A DNA stretch of 7,148 bases, taken from contig CAKUJN010000098.1 in assembly GCA_934661735.1 (NCBI GenBank), positions 1-7,148 on the forward strand. Reading direction: 5' to 3'. The notes under the pieces are model-generated. The model did no database searches. It was given only the letters and a program-made list of their open reading frames with translations, and was not told the DNA's origin. This document shows positions 5,231 to 7,148 of the stretch, piece by piece. The DNA comes from an uncultured Oscillospiraceae bacterium (GTDB lineage Bacteria > Bacillota > Clostridia > Oscillospirales > Oscillospiraceae). Every line of letters begins with the position of its first letter. Within the stretch, counting starts at the first letter, position 1. Both the position numbers and the translations under genes were made by a program.

Positions 5231-6592
5231 TCAGGCCAGCGTGAATTCAATCGCCTCGCGGATGTTCCGCACGCGTATCAGCTCCATCCCATCCGGTGCG
5301 GTGATCTGCGACGTGCCGTGCCGCGGGATGATGCAGCGCGTAAAGCCAAGGCGGGCCGCCTCGCTCAGACGCTGCTGAAGCGCCGTGACCGAGCGAACCT
5401 CGCCCGTCAGGCCAACCTCGCCGATGGCCGTCATGGCGCTGTCTATCGGCTTGTCGCGGTGGCTGGAGGCCGCCGCCAGAATCAGAGCCAGATCCGCCGC
5501 CGGTTCGTCCAGCTGAAGCCCGCCGATGACGTTAATGTACGCGTCGCACATGCCGATATTCAGTCCTCCGCGCTTTTCCGCCACCGCCAGAAGCAGATTT
5601 GCACGGTTAAAATCAAAGCCGTCGGTTGTCCTGCGCGGCACGTTAAAGCTTGTCCGCGCAACCAGCGCCTGCACCTCAGCCAGCACCGGCCGCGTCCCCT
5701 CCATCGCGCAGGCGACGCAGGTGCCGGGCGCGCCCTTCGGACGCCCCGCCAGAAGCATTTCCGATGGATTCGGCACCTCGGCAAGACCGTGCTCAACCAT
5801 CTCAAATACGCCGATTTCGTTTGTCGAGCCGAAGCGGTTCTTTGCCGCACGCAGAATGCGGTAATTGCTTGCCTGCTCGCCCTCAAAATACAAAACGCAG
5901 TCCACCATGTGCTCCAGCACCTTCGGGCCGGCAATCGCACCCTCCTTGTTGACGTGGCCGACCACGAAAACCGTCACGCCGGTCCCCTTTGCCAGCTGCA
6001 TCAGCGCCATGGTGCATTCCTTGACCTGACTGACGCTTCCAGGCGTGGACGGCGAGTCGGGATTGTAGAGCGTCTGGATGGAGTCGGCAATCAGAATGTC
6101 CGGCTGGACCTCCTGTACCGCCTCCAGAATCGCGCCGATGTCCGTCTCCGATAGCACCAGCAGATTCTCGCTGTCCACCGAAAGCCGTTCGGCGCGCATT
6201 TTGATCTGGCGTTCGCTCTCTTCGCCGGAGACGTACAGAATTTTCAGTGTCCGTCCCAGATACGCACAGATTTGCAGCAGCAGCGTCGATTTGCCGATGC
6301 CAGGCGCGCCGCCGACCAGAATCAGCGACCCGCGCACGCCGCCGCCGCCAAGCACGCGGTCCAGCTCGCCCATGCCGGTGGAAAAACGGATTTCCTCGCC
6401 GCTTTCCACCTCGCGCAGCCGCCGCGGCGCGGCGCGGCCGGATACGGCGCGCGGTGCGCCCTTTGTACCGGACGTGGACTTCTGTTCAAACTCCACGATG
6501 GAATTCCACGCGCCGCACGCGGGACATTGCCCCTGCCAGCGCGGCGTTTCATTGCCGCAGTTTTTACAGTAGAATACGGTTTTAGACTTCAT
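5231..6592 (-). CDS. radA: DNA repair protein RadA (Sms), branch-migration ATPase
   Basis: A full-length RadA of 453 residues, the usual size. In order it shows a C4 zinc finger (C9, C12, C23, C26), a RecA-like ATPase core with Walker A GAPGIGKS (95-102) and Walker B LIADSIQTL (167-175), the RadA-specific KNRFG motif (251-255), and a C-terminal Lon-like domain (about 290-453) with the conserved GEVGLTGEVR segment (391-400). RadA drives branch migration of recombination intermediates with RecA and helps process stalled forks; in Gram-positives it also supports transformation. ATG 6592 has AGAGGG 8 bases upstream. It lies inside the 3' end of the amidase gene (11-base overlap), which suggests coupled translation. 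No truncation or missing key residue is visible. Confidence 0.98.
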   Translation of the reverse strand: MKSKTVFYCKNCGNETPRWQGQCPACGAWNSIVEFEQKSTSGTKGAPRAVSGRAAPRRLREVESGEEIRFSTGMGELDRVLGGGGVRGSLILVGGAPGIGKSTLLLQICAYLGRTLKILYVSGEESERQIKMRAERLSVDSENLLVLSETDIGAILEAVQEVQPDILIADSIQTLYNPDSPSTPGSVSQVKECTMALMQLAKGTGVTVFVVGHVNKEGAIAGPKVLEHMVDCVLYFEGEQASNYRILRAAKNRFGSTNEIGVFEMVEHGLAEVPNPSEMLLAGRPKGAPGTCVACAMEGTRPVLAEVQALVARTSFNVPRRTTDGFDFNRANLLLAVAEKRGGLNIGMCDAYINVIGGLQLDEPAADLALILAAASSHRDKPIDSAMTAIGEVGLTGEVRSVTALQQRLSEAARLGFTRCIIPRHGTSQITAPDGMELIRVRNIREAIEFTLA

Positions 6593-7148
6593 TCGTACTT
6601 CCCTCTTCGCTGATATATCGGATCACCGCGCCGCAGATCGCCGCGGTCAGCTTAATCTGATGTGCGTCGCTGCAAAGCAGCTGTTCCTCGCGTGCGTTGG
6701 ACAGAAAGCCGCACTCGACCAGAATCGCCGGACAGTCCACGTGCTCCATCAGATACACCGACTGTGAGCGCTTGATCTGCCGGTGATTGTCCGGCTCTAC
6801 GCCCTCGCGCAGCGCGTCCTGTGCCAGCTGCGCAAGTGCCTGACTGCCATCGGTCCCCGCATAGAATACCTGCGCGCCGCTGTATTTCTGCTGCGTAAAA
6901 AAATTCTGGTGAATGCTCAGCAGCAGCGCGTGATTCGTCTCCTGCACCATTTTTGCACGGTTTTTCAGATCGGACGACTTCTTTTCTGAAATTGTGCGGC
7001 ATTCGCCGGTATAGACCGCCGTGTCCTGCTCGCGCACCATCCGCGTCCGAACGCCCGCAAACGCCAGCAGGTCGCGCGCGCGAAGCGCAATCTGCAAATT
7101 GACGTCGCTCTCGCGCGTACCGGCAATGCCGGTCGCGCCGCCGTCCTC
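6582..7148 (-). CDS. cwlD: N-acetylmuramoyl-L-alanine amidase (Amidase_3), CwlD-like, 5' end outside window
   Basis: The last 188 residues of a zinc amidase that cleaves the bond between muramic acid and the peptide stem of peptidoglycan. The frame is open to the right edge and begins there with EDGGATGIAGTRESDVN, the stretch just after the first zinc-ligand His of the family, which must lie outside the window. Visible active-site residues, in partial-protein numbering, are E13 (zinc ligand, TRESDVN), H80 (zinc ligand, SIHQN) and E145 (catalytic, VECGFLSN). The SDLKNRAKM segment, the GAQVFY strand and the NHRQIKRSQSVYLM stretch (121-133) before VECGFLSN resemble CwlD, the amidase that starts muramic-delta-lactam formation in the spore cortex. 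Other Amidase_3 enzymes share much of this, so the CwlD name is likely rather than certain. The missing N-terminus would show a signal peptide or membrane anchor. It overlaps radA by 11 bases and is the first visible gene of that operon. Confidence 0.85.
   Translation of the reverse strand, partial: EDGGATGIAGTRESDVNLQIALRARDLLAFAGVRTRMVREQDTAVYTGECRTISEKKSSDLKNRAKMVQETNHALLLSIHQNFFTQQKYSGAQVFYAGTDGSQALAQLAQDALREGVEPDNHRQIKRSQSVYLMEHVDCPAILVECGFLSNAREEQLLCSDAHQIKLTAAICGAVIRYISEEGSTNEV

Noticed and set aside
5126..6154. Plus-strand open frame of 342 codons opposite radA and the HD gene
   Set aside because: It spans two convincing minus-strand genes and their intergenic gap, its composition is Arg/His/Ala-rich, and no family is recognisable.

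Overview
The window looks like chromosomal DNA of a low-to-mid-GC-derived but GC-enriched Gram-positive anaerobe of the Clostridia, most likely an Oscillospiraceae/Ruminococcaceae-type organism. This is inferred from strong Shine-Dalgarno sites, extended -10 promoters, a BlaI/BlaR1-type regulator pair, a clostridial CAT-like acyltransferase family and a CwlD-like (sporulation/cortex-type) amidase. No rRNA, tRNA, CRISPR array, insertion sequence or phage module is visible.

Layout. Positions 1-200 hold no gene but contain overlapping inverted repeats and an extended -10 promoter. A tyrosine recombinase (201-1184, +) follows. After a 156-base gap with a near-consensus promoter comes a 2-oxoacid-dehydrogenase-E2/chloramphenicol-acetyltransferase-like protein (1341-2216, +), closed by a strong intrinsic terminator (2220-2255). 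Everything to the right is on the minus strand and converges on that terminator. Reading leftward from the right edge there is a three-gene run: a CwlD-like N-acetylmuramoyl-L-alanine amidase (6582 to beyond 7148, 5' end outside the window), radA (5231-6592, overlapping the amidase by 11 bases) and an HD-domain nucleotidase (4641-5204, 26 bases after radA), ending at a hairpin at 4614-4636. Immediately beyond lies a separate two-gene unit, a BlaI-family repressor (4160-4534) and an M56/BlaR1-family membrane metalloprotease (2254-4167), overlapping by 8 bases.

How the genes work together. The clearest regulatory circuit is the repressor/protease pair. Its promoter carries a perfect -35 and two copies of the BlaI/MecI/CopY operator core spaced 32 bp, so the pair almost certainly represses itself and is relieved when the membrane protease senses something outside the cell. 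The sensor part is not a penicillin-binding domain; it contains a roughly 75-residue module present twice in tandem. No beta-lactamase or other obvious target gene is next to it, so the signal and output are unknown. The amidase-radA-HD run is probably one operon of housekeeping genes (cell-wall/spore cortex, recombination repair, nucleotide clean-up).

Most of the window is ordinary core genome. The points worth a second look are the duplicated sensor module, the twin-operator promoter, the acyltransferase-like protein that lacks the family's catalytic histidine, and the nested palindromes before the recombinase.
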